Assembly (NCBI GenBank): GCA_029339505.1
Contig: JAQISU010000210.1
Span: forward strand, 10,429,501 to 10,493,500
Direction of reading: 5' to 3'
DNA length: 64,000 nucleotides
Source: Unio delphinus
Lineage: Eukaryota; Mollusca; Bivalvia; Unionida; Unionidae
The notes beneath the pieces were generated by a model, which saw nothing but the letters and a program-made list of their open reading frames with translations, did not search any database and was not told the origin of the DNA. Position 1 is the first letter of the stretch. Every line of letters starts with the position of its first letter. The translations under genes and the position numbers were made by a program. This document shows positions 1 through 12,530 of this stretch, piece after piece.

Positions 1-338
1 ATCGGCAACTGAAAAATGCGGAACTACAATCACGTTGAAACCTAATCAGATGACCGGCGTGGCGAATAAATTATCGTTGAAACATAAACAAACAAAACAT
101 TTGAGTGCCACGCTCGAAAATAAAAAAGGAATTCGAATTAAACTCTCTGCGGCTGCAATTGCCAATATGAAAAACCGGCGGTATATTTCCATTGTTAGCT
201 GCGATTCCAGCGTTGATTGTGGCAGCGGCCCCAGCGGTGGCTAAAGCGGCTGCGTTAGGAGCCTTTGGTACCGCAGCGGGAATGGCACTAAAGAAAGCAA
301 CTAGAAAAGGATATAAAAAAAGAAGGGAAAGGGTCTAA
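1..338 (+). pseudogene. pX-like hydrophobic basic protein, partial (element A)
   Basis: This partial gene is homologous to the intact copy at 48329-48868. The frame open from the window start has the TLKPNQMTG motif and a KLSL block that precede the hydrophobic core in the intact protein. After residue motif AAIANMK the frame shifts, and the Ala-rich hydrophobic segment and the basic KKRRER tail continue in another frame. In Polintons this family (a Gln-rich helix, an LT-x-x-Q motif, a GG-hydrophobic core and a basic tail) is thought to be a minor core or membrane-active virion protein; that role is inference. The 5' end lies outside the window. Confidence 0.6.
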
Positions 339-426
339 AACTACCAGGAACCCCGTGTTCATGGTACAGCGGAAAAGGTATGAGAATCCCAGGAATAGTT
401 TACTAGTTGAGGAATTTTTGACTGCC

Positions 427-861
427 ATGTCCAATTTTGATTTACTCGATGCTGCTAAAAAATTAGCTATACAAAATTTCAGATGTGTCTTTATGAAAGA
501 TCAGTTACCGGCACAACCAAACAGCGCTGAAACCGGTATTATTAATCTCGATAATAGCACCGGACCCGAAACCCACCGGGTTTCATACGCGATTGATCCA
601 CGTGCAATCGTTTATTTCGATTCATATGGATTAGCACTACCTAAGGAATTTATACATTATATAAACCGCTTTTTAAAAACGTTTCATGAAATGAAGACTT
701 GGTATTCTACGCTACCAACACAACAAACGAATGACCCACCAATATGTAGCAGCGAAGTATTAAATGTCCATGATGCTATTTCAACATCTGGAAAACCACC
801 ACACATTGTCGTAAATGAATACACTAGTAATCACTTTTTAGAGAGAGATTATATAGAATAA
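427..861 (+). pseudogene. adenain-like cysteine protease, decayed (element A)
   Basis: The frame is open for 145 residues from an ATG at 427 (MSNFDLLDAAKK), the start used by both other copies, and can be extended upstream without similarity. The protease core is recognisable: YAIDP, IVYFDSYGL, STLPTQQ and PPICSSEVLN. The intact copies have GTHWVAYAI where this one has ETHRVSYAI, so the conserved Trp after the catalytic His is Arg, and the Gly after the catalytic Cys is Ser. The family matures adenovirus-like capsids. This copy is probably inactive although the frame is open. Confidence 0.75.
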
Positions 862-862
862 C

Positions 863-1876
863 ATGATTGATATTTGGGGGCGATCTTTATCAGCGCTCAA
901 GAAACCAGCTACAGAAATATCTGCAACCGGTGATATAAAAAAACATAATCGAAGATGAACTAGCTGAGACGTTGAAGTTAGTAAGTGTTGATCCTAATGA
1001 AATAGTTGTATTTCAAGATCGTCAGGGTAAATTGAAAACTAGTAATATTTCCCTGAATGATATTTTAGTTAAACAAAACGGCGCAACCGAGAACACCGTT
1101 GCGTTATTTTCCGATCAGGGTAAATTCAAACCGGGTGTACTTGTTTCGACGATTACAGATAAATTAAAAACTCACAACTATGTGTTAAAATTCATACAAA
1201 ATTTTTGGGGTGATCCAGCGACAACATCACCGAATTTTTCATTAATAAAAACCTCTATGTACAATAGAAAGACTGTCAATGACGAATTAAAATCAATTAT
1301 AGCTTTCTTCGGCGAACCAGCGGCAACGTCACCGAAGCTCACAGAAATAAAAAATTCTATGTTGGAACTAGCAACACTTCAATCTAGAATTGAAGATAAA
1401 GGAAAGTAGTTTTCAGTTTTTCGTAAAAATAATATTGATAAATTTATTGGAACCACGTTGGATAAAATTGATATAATACTCCCGGATATTAATAAATTCA
1501 TTGATGAGACGTAAAATTTCATCTAGGCAATCAAAAATGATTTTCCGAGGATAATAACAATCATTGAAAAAACAAAAATTCCTCATGAGAAAACCAACAA
1601 CATAGTATACACGATCCAACACGGATCATTTGCGTGGACTGCTACAGACTATATACTAAGTATCACTGCAACCGTCAAAGGTATTTATCGATTAACACTA
1701 GTAACACCGACGCAATTTAATATATCATCGTCGAGTTCATCTGGAGTCAATAATACGATACAACGATCATCGATAAGGAAACAACTGAACAGTTCACGAT
1801 AGCATCCACTGATAAAAATTTGGTTAGGGTTTCAGTAACATGGCATATGGAATTTGTAGCGGATCTGAGTAAATAA
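863..1876 (+). pseudogene. fibre-like repeat protein, frameshifted (element A)
   Basis: The start ATGATTGATATTTGGGG lies 1 bp after the protease stop, as in element C. The first frame fails at an A7 run (937-943) next to an extra base, so the open frame from 972 begins inside the protein (LVSVDPNEIVVFQDRQGK). It stops at 1409, and the C-terminal part (HEKTNNIVYTIQHGS and the beta-rich end) runs to about 1876 in other frames. Two FFG/FWG-x-PA-T-TSP units are visible (about 1205-1260 and 1308-1350), like the repeated units of the copy at 16787-18229. A surface fibre or spike is possible but unproven. Confidence 0.6.
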
Positions 1877-1897
1877 CTAAACTGATTCGGAAATAAA

Positions 1898-2414
1898 ATG
1901 TCGTCATCAACGGTACCTTCGGTATCTCATTATCTCTATAAACAGACCAGAGACTTTCAGACTAAACTCAAAACTCGCACTGAGGAGTATCAAACAAAAA
2001 TAAAAAATACCAACGAAGAATCACCGCAGTTGATGTTACCGTGTACTCGGTGAGTGGTCTAATCACCGGAGCTGGAATTATACTCTCTTCGGTGACAATG
2101 ATTGCTCTGATAGCTGTTCCAATTTGTATATCAGCGGCGACAACAATCGCGGGAATAATTTCGATAATAACAAAAAAATATCATCGTGCAGTCAACGCAA
2201 ACTGCAAGACTACATAATTAAATTTCATGTTGTATCAACCGCGTACTCGCAATTATCCTCCATGATATCGTCGTCACTCGATGATACATTTATATCCGAT
2301 AGTGAGTTCTCAGTAATGGTAAATATTTATGATTCCGCGATGTCAAAATTTGAAATACAACATGAATATAATAACAATGACAACACCGCAGGAATTACTT
2401 CAACGAATAGTTGA
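1898..2414 (+). pseudogene. hydrophobic two-helix protein, frameshifted (element A)
   Basis: The ATG at 1898 follows the fibre-like gene. One base is missing near 2000 relative to element C, so the frame shifts before the hydrophobic segment (VTVYSVSGLITGAG and IAVPICISAATTIAG), which is still encoded. The C-terminal part (SSCSQRKLQDY ... FISDSEFSVM) is open from about 2124. Its last ~50 bp overlap the start of the penton-like gene in another frame, an arrangement shared with B and C. The function is unknown; two hydrophobic segments suggest membrane contact. Confidence 0.55.
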
Positions 2415-3748
2415 GAACACAAACCCAGTACAAACCAGCATGATCTCAATAACATCAACCAATCCTGAATTCAGTTTGAATTTCCCTATCCCAGTCTCCG
2501 TGAAGGAGATAGCGCTAGCAAAACTACGAGTGTATCACAGTTGGCCTAATATTAGGTCGGTAGCATTTAGCGGTCAACAATCGAATAACAGCTTAGTATT
2601 TGCGAATAAGAATCGCGAAGATGTAACTCCAGACTTGAACGTTGTTTCGCTGCCATCAGGATCCTACCAAATCGAACAAATCAATGCTAACTTTCAGCGT
2701 AGAATAAAATCCATTACTGGAACAGAATCGAAAATCGCTATAACGGTTCATGAACCAACACTATCATCCGCGATTGAGATAAACTCACCTAGTTATGTTG
2801 TAGATATCTATCAGAGCTCAATCAGAACAATACTAGGATGGCCTAAAATCCCACTTCTACAAGTTAACATACCACCTGAACCACAAAAATTAGATTATGT
2901 TACTGACAGAATAAAACCCGATAATCCAGTAAAAAGCTATAGCGGTTATAATAGGTTGAATTTTTTCACTGGAATGAGAGACGACCGCAACCGAAGATGC
3001 TTCACAACTCGACGAGATAAAATCACTGAAAATTTCACAGCGTTCTATAACGATATTTCGCTGTTGTTAATATCTCTTAAATCCGGTACTCTCACCCGAA
3101 ATGAATTTAGCAGCGTCGTACAAATATGTAACAAAGTCATCAATGACATGGAAACATTTCATTCACAAATTATTCAAGAGGTATTAGGTAACAGTAATCC
3201 TAAAACGAGAAAGGAGTTTGCGACAGTATATAATATACGCTCAAATTACACGGATATAATATATCAGAACTACAACAATCTCTCGATGATGCCATCGATG
3301 AAGGTTTCCAAAAAATCCATGACGCATGGACGAAAACAGCACCACAACCACAAACAACAATACTCAAACATAATAATGACCCAGATGGTGGTGGCAGGCA
3401 TATAGCTCCTCAAAATGTGAATATATCCTCGGTGATAGCATTGAATTTAGTATGTGATGTTATCGAGGCAAGTTATCAAATAAATCTCGAACGATCGATG
3501 TTATCGAGAGAAGTTATCAAATAAATCTCGAGCGATCGAATCAAGCTCAACAGGGATATATTCTAAATTCATTTGCACCAACAGCTCCTCCAGGATTTCT
3601 AATTATTGAGGATCCAACTAATCCAGTCTATATGCGATGTCATAATAATTCGCCAATGAGAATTAATTTCAGACTCACTGACCAGTCTAATAATCTAATT
3701 GATTTACGAGGTGAGGTTCTACAAATTAGTCTGTTTGTGAAATCGTAG
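2365..3748 (+). pseudogene. penton-like minor capsid protein, decayed (element A)
   Basis: This is homologous to the intact 456-residue protein at 50874-52244. The N-terminal half (SMISITSTNPEFS, LAKLRVYHSWPNIRS, SYQIEQIN, IRTILGWP) is open to about 3290, then the frame shifts. The C-terminal half (NDPDGGGRH, GYILNSFAPTAPPGFLIIE, YMRCHNN, DLRGEVLQISLFVKS) is spread over other frames up to the stop at 3746-3748. A 41-bp tandem duplication at 3456-3537 breaks the frame again. The C-terminal motif resembles Polinton single-jelly-roll penton proteins. Confidence 0.65.
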
Positions 3749-3777
3749 TGATTTTCATAGTACAAGAATTAACTCAT

Positions 3778-3989
3778 AGCAGCAGAGGGAAAGGGACAAC
3801 GACAATGGCGTCTTCTTTTTTTTTTCTTGCAAAATAGACCCTTACGATGAGTCAAATAGACCCTTCTATTACATATTTACTAGGAAGCCTCAGTTTGTCA
3901 AATAGACCTTTCTATTCAATCTAAACGAGAAGGAAGCCTAGTCGACGCCTAAAAAATTTGTCGGATTCCCCCCCCCCCCCCCTGCTGTT
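3778..3989. repeat. terminal module of element A
   Basis: The module begins AGCAGCAGAGGGAAAGGGACAA, matching the start of the inner edge of the other Polinton ends, and finishes with a C-run followed by CTGCTGT, a decayed version of CTCTCTGCTGCT. Inside are two copies of GGAAGCCT(CAG), a motif shared with the ends of elements B and D. No matching left end is available in the window. Confidence 0.7.
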
Positions 3990-4003
3990 TGGGCAATTAG
4001 ATT

Positions 4004-5520
4004 AAGACACAGCTAGAGGCATGGTCACCTTCATTAAAATACAGCTAGTCATGGTCACTTTGATTAAGACACAGCTGGAGTAATGGTCACTTTGATTAAG
4101 ACACAGCTAGAGTCATGGTCACCTTGATTAAGACACAGCTTGAGTAATGGTCACTTTGATTAAGACACAGCTAGAGTCATGGTCACGTTGATTAAGACAC
4201 AGCTAGAGTCATGGTCACCTTGATTGAGACACAGCTAGAGTCATAGTCACTTTGATTAAGACACAGCTAGAGTCATGGTCACTTTGATTAAGACACATCT
4301 AGAGTAATGGTCACCTTGTTTAGGACACAACTAGAGTCATGGTCACGTTGATTGAGACACAGCTAGAGTCATGGTCACCTTGATTAAGACACAGCTAGAG
4401 TCATGGTCACTTTGATTAAGACACATCTAGAGTAATGGTCACTTTGATTAAGACACAGCTAGAGTCATGGTCACCTTGATTGAGACACAGCTAGAGTCAT
4501 GGTCACTTTGATTAAGACACAGCTAGAGTAATGGTCACCTTGTTTAGGACACAGCTAGAGTCGTGGTTACCTTTGCTAGATTGTTGGTTACTTTGACTGA
4601 GATATTGTTAGAGTCATGGTCACTTAGATTAAAACACAGCTAGAGTCATGGTCACTTTGATTAAGACACAGCTAGAGTCATGGTCACCTTGATTAAGAAA
4701 CGGCTAGAGACATGGTCACTTTTATTAAAATACAGCTAGATTGTTGGTTACTTTGACCGAGATAATGTTAGAGTCATGGTCACTTTGATTAAGACACAGC
4801 TAGAGTAATGGTCACCTTGTTTAGGACACAGCTAGAGTCATGGTTACCTTAATTGAGACACAGCTAGAGTCACGGTCACCTTGATTAAGAAACAGCTACA
4901 GTCATGGTCACTTTGATTAAGACACAGCTAGAGTCATGGTCACTTTGATTAAGACACAGCTAGAGTCATGCTCACTTTGATTAAGGCACAGCTAGAGTTA
5001 TAGTCACCTTGATTAAGACACAGCTAGAGTCACGCTCACCTTGAATAAGACACAGTTAGAGTCATGGTCACTTTGATTAAGACACATCTAGAGTCATGCT
5101 CACTTTGAGTAAGACACAGTTAGAGTCATGCTCACTTTGATTAATACACAGCTAGAGTCACGGTCACCTTGAATAAGATACAGTTAGAGTCATGGTCACT
5201 TTGATTAAGACACAGCTAGAGTCATGCTCACTTTTGATTAAGACACAGCTAGAGTAATGGTCACCTTGATTAAGACACAGCTAGAGTCACGGTCACCTTG
5301 AATAAGATACAGTTAGAGTCATGGTCACTTTGATTATGACACAGCTAAAGGCATGGTCACTTTCATTAAAATACAGCTAGAGTCAGGGTCACTTTGATTA
5401 AGACACAGCTAGAGTCATGCTCACTTTGATTAAGACACAGCTAGAGTCATGGTCACTTTGATTAAGACACAGCTAGAGTCATGGTCACCTTGATTAAGAC
5501 ACAGCTAGAGCCATGGTCAT
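4004..5520. repeat. 32-bp minisatellite
   Basis: About 46 imperfect copies of a 32-bp unit with the core AGACACAGCTAGAGTCATGG followed by TCACTTTGATTA. Successive GGTCAC motifs are spaced 32 bp apart (for example 4085 and 4117). Frequent variants are ACCTTG for ACTTTG, GTAATGG for GTCATGG, and TTTAGGACAC. The array starts about 15 bp after the end of element A. No ORF runs through it. Confidence 0.95.
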
Positions 5521-6700
5521 CTGGGGGATCTGTCAGTGACTATATGTTTATTCTTGAAATCAGTTTTAGCTCATAAATGTTACAGAATAAGTCCGGAAGA
5601 CTTTGAAAATTCTCCGTAACTTAAATGCTGATATTAAGCTACAATTTCACTTACTACATTTGCATTCTTTTTTTATTTTAACATTTCCACAGCAATTTCG
5701 AATCTTTGAAACTTTCCGTCCTCCTTATGGATTGGAGGAGCTGGATGGGGTTTAAATTTTAATTAATATTGAAAAACAATACGTGCCGTTTTAATCAAGA
5801 TTTCGACATATATTAAGATTGTTACTTATAACGCCTAGTTTTATATCTTGATAAAAAATGAAAATATAATACTGATGTAACTGATGTAATATTTATTTTG
5901 TACCAGAGATTCCTTATTGTTTACTTGTGTAGTATACATTTGCGTACCTGCATAGGATACTTCTATATCATACAATTGTTAAACATCACATTCCATAACA
6001 TCCCTGCTATAATGTTCATACGTACACTTCTTACTCCACACACAGTCACAAATCTTATAATCGACTCATCTATACATATTCAGTATATATTCGTATAATA
6101 TGACCTTAATAGATTTATGAAAATCACATGCATATGAATATAAATAACGTTACCACTTTACTACGCAGTATCTGATACAGACAACGTTTTAAAGATCTTC
6201 TTCAATTTGAGTGCACACTCAAACTCAGTTTTGATATCAATCATAAACAGCCAGTGCAAGGCATTTTCGTGCCCTAGGCGAGATCATATATCTGGCGCCC
6301 CATTTTCACTCACGCCCTCCCTCACCCGCCCGTCATGAAATAAACCCTTAGCCCAGCGCCCTAGATGATTGCCTAGTTCGCCTAGCGGAGGTGCCGGCCG
6401 TGGTCATAAACATAGAATTGTTTCACGCTATGTGAAGGGATCTGCTGACTTCCTCGTTTTTTATAAATTAAATGAATTGCCATGTTTAAACCTATAATAG
6501 TCTCACCTGAGTAATTAGTTAGACATACGATTATATTTGTTACAGTAGCGACGTCATATCATCAGCATCGTTTAAAGTTTGCATTTAGTATTTATTTAAG
6601 TTGCATACATCGAGATGGAGCGGATAACCTAGATCATGTTAAATTAGTTTATCGCAACAAATAGTAATTAAATGTGCTGTTGATAGTATTTTATCCATCC
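5521..6700. other. host intergenic DNA without a recognisable gene
   Basis: AT-rich sequence with no convincing ORF. A short GC-rich stretch at 6255-6410 (GCCCTAGGCGAG and GATTGCCTAGTTCGCC) looks like a transposon remnant, but I cannot name it. Confidence 0.5.
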
Positions 6701-6703
6701 TTA

Positions 6704-6789
<86 letters not shown>

Positions 6790-6858
6790 TACATACATAC
6801 ATACATACATACATACATACATACATACATACATACATACATACATACATACATACAT
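6701..6858. repeat. compound microsatellite
   Basis: (ACGC)n at 6702-6740, (CA)n to about 6783 and (CATA)n to 6858. ORFs reported here on both strands (His-Thr or Cys-Val repeats) are products of the repeat, not genes. Confidence 0.97.
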
Positions 6859-8184
6859 TGCTTCCACGCGCCTGTTGTTCGAGACTTTGAACTATAAACT
6901 TCTTTCCAAAATACTTTCTTCACTGTGAAGTGTTAGAAGTGAAAACCTTGTAACTGTGCTTATTCCTTGTTTGTTTTCTTTTTATAACACAACGCCATAT
7001 GTGTGTTATACAGTGGACGATATACATCAAACGTAAAGTATAGAAAATACGATGTGCTACCAATATATTTGTTATCAATTTCTTTTCAGAAATCACACGG
7101 ACCAGGTCAATGTAGGTCACTCTTACAATTACTATGTAGCAACTATAAGACAAACCATTCATCTTTTAAAAACTGTTTACAATATTAAAATATATTGTCA
7201 ACATTTTATACATTATTTAGGTAGCGTTCACACCCTAAATACTTGGCGAACATTTTAAATAATATTTTATATACACTACAATGCTGATCGTTCTGAACTA
7301 TCACTGACTGATAGAGAAGAATGGTTTTCAACTTCGTCGATTCCTGAATGCGCATGACCACTTTATATCAGAGTATTAATTTCTTTCTTGCAGTGAAAGC
7401 AAAGAACGAGTCAAATAAAGACTTTATATCTGTAAATTCAAATAAAATGTCACAAGACAGTGTTATGGACACATATAACCCTTTATTTGCATCAGATTAA
7501 TTGTTCCTAAATCAGAACATTTAATGTGTGAGGTAGAATAGAACTGTCCCTGTACTGGTATTAAAGACTGTAAAACATCATCATACACAAAAGGAAATGT
7601 GAGAATATAACCTTCTGCGCCTTCACAAATAAAGCGGCTTCAGATGCAACGACGTAAGAGAAACAGCGTCAATCGTTTACCAATGTAAGAGGTAAAATGC
7701 CGATAACAACTAAAAGAAAACGCATGCTTTTTTCCTCTCGATATATTAAAGTCCGTATGCTCCAAGTAATATGTACTTACGACAGGTATAAGGGGTATAA
7801 GCTTGCATTTGTAACGTGCACTAAATTTATGATGATTTCGTGTATTGTTGCTAAAACATAGTAGCATTTTGTTTCTAAGGAAATCGTGTATGAATTTACA
7901 GCAGTAATATCATGCTCAATTAGTTCAAACTAGCTTTAGCATAATACAGAGACTACACATTCCACCAGAATGATCAATGTTAATTTCTCAGCATGCCGCA
8001 AATGAATTACCAAATCAAAAAATATTAGATAAAAATCAAGGTTTTTGGACCGCTTGTTCTTACCAATATTCCTTGGAATTCCGGAAAATGAGAATGATTA
8101 AACAGAGTTTACAGGTTATTGATATATGCACATCAGAAGTAAAGTTATGATGTATGCTCAGGTGTTAATTAATCAATGATACAT

Positions 8185-8395
8185 CAAAGAGACATCTATC
8201 AATGTTACATCAATCAATGATACACAAATTATTGATGCATCAATCAATGATACACCAATCAATGATACATCAATCAATGATACACCAATCAATGATATAT
8301 CAATCAATGATACATCAGTCAACGATACATTAATCAATGATACATCAAGCAATGATGCATCAATCAATGATAAATCCATCAATTATACACCAAAA
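8185..8395. repeat. ATCAATGATACATCA short tandem repeat
   Basis: About 15 imperfect copies of a 13-15 bp unit CAATCAATGATACAT. A shorter version is present in the second host duplication copy (11315-11385). The minus-strand ORF across it is a repeat artefact. Confidence 0.9.
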
Positions 8396-9897
8396 TGTGG
8401 GTATTTAAAGGCACTTTCGACGATACCAATAATAATTTTTAAAATTGTCTTAAATAGCTAGGATCAACGGTGAGAAAAACAAAAATGCAACTTTTACATA
8501 TAAAAAATAAACTTTATTCAAAGTGTGAAACTGTAGTGGATAATGATAAGAAATAGGAAGATGTGTGCGATTGATGTTCTCTGTATCATATAATATTGTA
8601 ATGCCTTTATGTGGTACATTAACATGGGTGTTATGTATGGCAATATGTTAATTATGCCAATTATGTGTTTGATAATCCAATATGACTTGATACAGTATAA
8701 TATGTACAATGGCTTTAATTATGTGGAAATAAGAAATCGTGGAAGTCGAGAGTAAAGTCAATTCAATATAAATGAGTGCATTAAGTGGAAGATTACAATA
8801 TCATGAATATTTCTTTTAATTCGATGCTGACCCTATCTGTAATTTTTCCAAAACAAATATAGACAAAATTCTCTTTAGACATTTTCGCATACTGGACTTA
8901 GGAACACTCAATAATGAACGTAACACATCAATTGTTTGTTGCAGAATAATAAATGTCTTTTATAATTATAAATGTATTTTATTCATATGTAGACCTCAAA
9001 TATACCGCGGTTCGTTTGGTGTTCTCAAAACACAAGCTTGCACCAACGATAGCTGTGCGTGGAGAATATAGGTCTGATCATCAGCAACCAGAAATGTTAG
9101 GTTTTAGAAATTTGAATATCATTGTGTTTCCATATATTTACTATGGGAGTTGAATTAGTATCGTGAGTACTGTTAAGTAAGACTGTTGGATAGCTATTCA
9201 TGCTTATTCATTTGTATTCAGGAAACCTCATAATAAAGCAGTTCTAGACTCGTTAGAGAGTACAGCAATGTGGTTTCAAAAGACGATTGTATCTTGTTTC
9301 AATTTTGAGGCTTTGCCTGCATGATTCTGGCTCATTCCAGGGTAGCAAATGGATATATAATACATATTATTTTCAGGATTGTTACGCCGTTGTGTTGATG
9401 ACATCACCAATGACGTCATGGCTTTACTTTATCAAATTAAGTTTACAACATGGCTAATATTTAACAATTGAAGACCCTAAACAGGTAAATGTGCAAAATT
9501 TACTTTCCCTAATAATTTATACTGCATTGGTAAACAGGTTTTCAATTTATTTTCTTGTTTCTCCCGTATGTTGATTGGAAGGCCATGATAACATGATGAC
9601 CCAGAGTTTGCCCACTTATGCGTGATGTTTATCACGAGGCTTCTCCTATCGTCCTCACGGAAGCTGATACATGTCGTCAAGAACTAATATAAGTGTACTT
9701 TTCCTTCTTCCTTCATGAGAAAGAAAGACAGATGTTATCTAAGTGTCTGGAGTATTGAATCCATTGATGTAACTACATAGCCAAGTCGGAAAATAAATAA
9801 ATACATAGCCAAACATGACCAAAGACACATACTACTAATCAAACTTCATTTATATAAATGTTCTAATAATAATCCTGTACAATTTCTTCATACGTTG

Positions 9898-9898
9898 A

Positions 9899-9979
<81 letters not shown>
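9898..9979. repeat. (CTGT)n(CT)n microsatellite
   Basis: About eight CTGT units followed by about 23 CT units. The homologous position in the second host duplication copy is a pure (TC)n at 12127-12183. Confidence 0.97.
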
Positions 9980-9981
<2 letters not shown>

Positions 9982-10289
9982 GCAGACATTATTACGCTCT
10001 TTTTTCTTTTTTTTTTTAATTTCTTTGCTTCTTTCTTAACTTTCTTTCAGTTTCCCTTAACCTCTTGAACTGATTGTATATAACGGCAATTTTTCCCGGA
10101 TTCATCCTTGGAAACGAGACTTGAAAGCAAATAGCAGCAGACAGGGTGGACAGACCGGAACTATTTCAAGCAAACCGAAACTATTTCAGTAAAATCCTAA
10201 AGGATTAGGTAGCCAAACAAAAGAGAAATCCTATAGGATTTTACACTACAGACAAGGCAATGATTGCGCTGCGGAAACGAATTGTTTAT

Positions 10290-12124
10290 ACACATACATA
10301 CATACATACATTGCTTCCACGCGCCTGTTGTTCGAAACTTTGAACTATGAACTTCTTTCCTAAATACTTCAAAGTGAAGTGGTAGATGTAAAAATCGTGT
10401 AACTGTGCTTATTCCTCGTTTGTTTTCCTCAATGCCATATGCGTTTATACAGTGGATAATACACATCAAACGTACAGTATTGCAACTACGATGTGTTACC
10501 ACTATATGTGTTAGCAATTTCTTTTCAGAAAGACCACGATGACCAGGCCAATGTACATCACTCTTACAATTATTCTGTAACAACTACAAGGCAAAACCGT
10601 TCTTCTTTTTAAAAACTGTTTACAATATTAAAATATATTGTCAACTTTTTATATTTATTTTGGTAGCTCTCATACCCTAAATCTTTGGCCAACTTTAGAA
10701 ATAATATTTTATATACACTACAATGCTGATCGTTCTGAACTATCACTGTCTGATAGAGAGGAATGGTTTCCAACTTTATCGATTCCTGAATGCGCATGAC
10801 CACTTTATATCAGAGTATTAATTTCTTTCTTGCAGTGAAAGCAAAGAGTGAGTCAAATAAAGACTTTATATATGTACATTCACAAGACTCTTAAAATCAA
10901 TGCACATGGATGTTTACCCTTCTAGGGCATTTGCATTAAAGTCAGTATCTTTCAGTCAAATACCATATCACAGGGCAGTGTTATCGACCCATAGAACCCT
11001 TTATTTGCATCACAGTAATTGTCCCTAAATCAGAACATTTAATGTGTGAGGTAGAATGGATCTGTCCCTGTACCGATATCAAAAAGTGCAAATTATAATC
11101 ATACACAAAAAGAAATGTGAGAATAGAACTTTCTGCTCATTCACGAATATAACGGCTTCAGATGCAATGACGTAAGCGAAACAGCGTCAATCGTTTACCA
11201 AAGTAAGAGGTAAAATGTCGATAACAGCTAAAAGAAAACACATGCTTCTTTCCTCTCATATATTAGTGTCCGTATGCTCCAAATGATATGTACTTACGAC
11301 AGGTATAAGGGGAATTCAATTAATGATACATCAAACGATGATACATCAATCAATGATAAATCCATCAATGATACACCAATATGAGGGTATTTAAGGCACT
11401 TTCGACGATACCGATGCTTATTCATTTGTATTTAGGAAACCTCATAATAAAGCAGTTCTAGACTCGTTAGAGAGTACGGCAATGTGGATTCAAAAGACGA
11501 TTGTATCTTTTTTCAACTTTGAGGCTTTGCCTGCATGATTCTGGCTCATTTCAGGGTAGAAAATGGATATATAATACATATTATTATCTTCAGGATTGTT
11601 ACGCCGTTGTGTTGATGACATCACCAATGACGTTATGGCTATACTTTACCAAATTAAGTTTACAACATGGCCGATATTTAACAATTGTAGACACTAAACG
11701 GGTAAATGTGCAAAATTTACTTTCCCTAATAATTCATACTGCATTGGTAAAAAGGTTTTCAATTTATTTTCTTGTTTCCTACGTATGTTGCTTTGAAGGC
11801 CATGAGAACACGATGACCCAGAGTTTGCCCACTTATGCGTGATGTTTATCACGAGGTTTCTCCTATCGTCCTCATGGAAGCTGATACATGTCGTCAAGAG
11901 TTAATATAAGTGTACTTTTCCTTCTTCCTTCATGACAAAAAAGACAGTTGTTATCTAAGTGTATGGAGTCGAGCTACATTGAATTGAATCCATTGATGTA
12001 ACTACATAGCCACGTCGGAAAATAAATTAATACATAGCCTTTATATTATGAAAGACACATACTATTAGCCAAACTTCATTTGTATAAATGTTTTAATAAT
12101 CCTGTACAATTTCTTCACTCGTTT

Positions 12125-12186
<62 letters not shown>

Positions 12187-12530
12187 GCAGACACTATTAC
12201 GCACTTGTTTGTTTTTTTGTTTCATTAAATTTCTTTGCTTCTTTCTTAACTTTCTTTTAGTTTTCCCTTAACCTCTTCAACCGATTGTACATGATGGCAA
12301 TCTTTGCCAGATGGCAACCGATTGTACATGATGGCAATCTTTGCCAGATGGCAACCGATTGTACATGATGGCAATCTTTGCCAGATGGCAACCGATTGTA
12401 CATGATGGCAATCTTTGCCAGATGGCAACCGATTGTACATGATGGCAATCTTTGCCAGATGGCAACCGATTGTACATGATGGCAATCTTTGCCAGATTCA
12501 TCCATGGAAAGATGACTTGAAAGCAAATAT
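10290..12530. repeat. host duplication, copy 2
   Basis: Starts at a short (CATA)n and TTGCTTCCACGCGCC and runs colinear with 6850-10135, ending at ATTCATCC-TGGAAA and GACTTGAAAGCAAATA, which is also present at the end of copy 1 (10105-10132). It lacks the segment matching 7910-9180 and gained a 37-bp tandem expansion (12281-12502) near its end. Confidence 0.75.
12281..12502. repeat. 37-bp tandem repeat, six copies
   Basis: Six near-perfect 37-bp units starting CCGATTGTACATGATGGCAA at 12281, 12318, 12355, 12392, 12429 and 12466. The related host copy has a single decayed unit (about 10068-10105), so the amplification occurred after the duplication. The minus-strand ORFs here are artefacts of a 37-bp unit read in all three frames. 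Confidence 0.95.

Larger units (their letters stand above)
1..3989 (+). mobile_element. Polinton/adintovirus element A, right-end fragment
   Basis: The first 3.75 kb is colinear with the right end of the better-preserved element at 36164-52482: pX-like, protease, fibre-like, hydrophobic and penton-like genes in the same order and strand. After the last gene a terminal module opens with AGCAGCAGAGGG (3778) and closes near 3989 with a degenerate CTGCTGT after a run of C. The left part lies outside the window. Several frameshifts, a 41-bp duplication and a Trp-to-Arg change beside the protease histidine show an old, dead copy. Confidence 0.85.
6784..10135. repeat. host duplication, copy 1
   Basis: Three blocks are similar, in the same order and orientation, to the stretch at 10295-12530: the (CATA)n plus TTGCTTCCACGCGCCTGTTG block (6850), the TAATTTCTTTCTTGCAGTGA block (7375), and the GCTTATTCATTTGTATTC block (9204) that ends in a CT-repeat and the TTAAGCAGACA motif. 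Copy 1 has about 1.3 kb (roughly 7910-9180) mostly missing from copy 2. No conserved ORF was found, so this is repeat-type or segmental duplication. Confidence 0.75.

Noticed and set aside
3990..5520. Possible CRISPR-like array (regular ~32-bp repeats)
   Set aside because: Units are directly contiguous with no unique spacers, and the host is an animal; it is a minisatellite.
6639..6928. ORFs on both strands with His-Thr, Tyr-Ile or Cys-Val repeats
   Set aside because: Translation of (ACGC)n, (CA)n and (CATA)n microsatellites; no non-repeat coding sequence.
8173..8382. ORF with repeated SLIDVSLI units
   Set aside because: Product of the ATCAATGATACATC short repeat.
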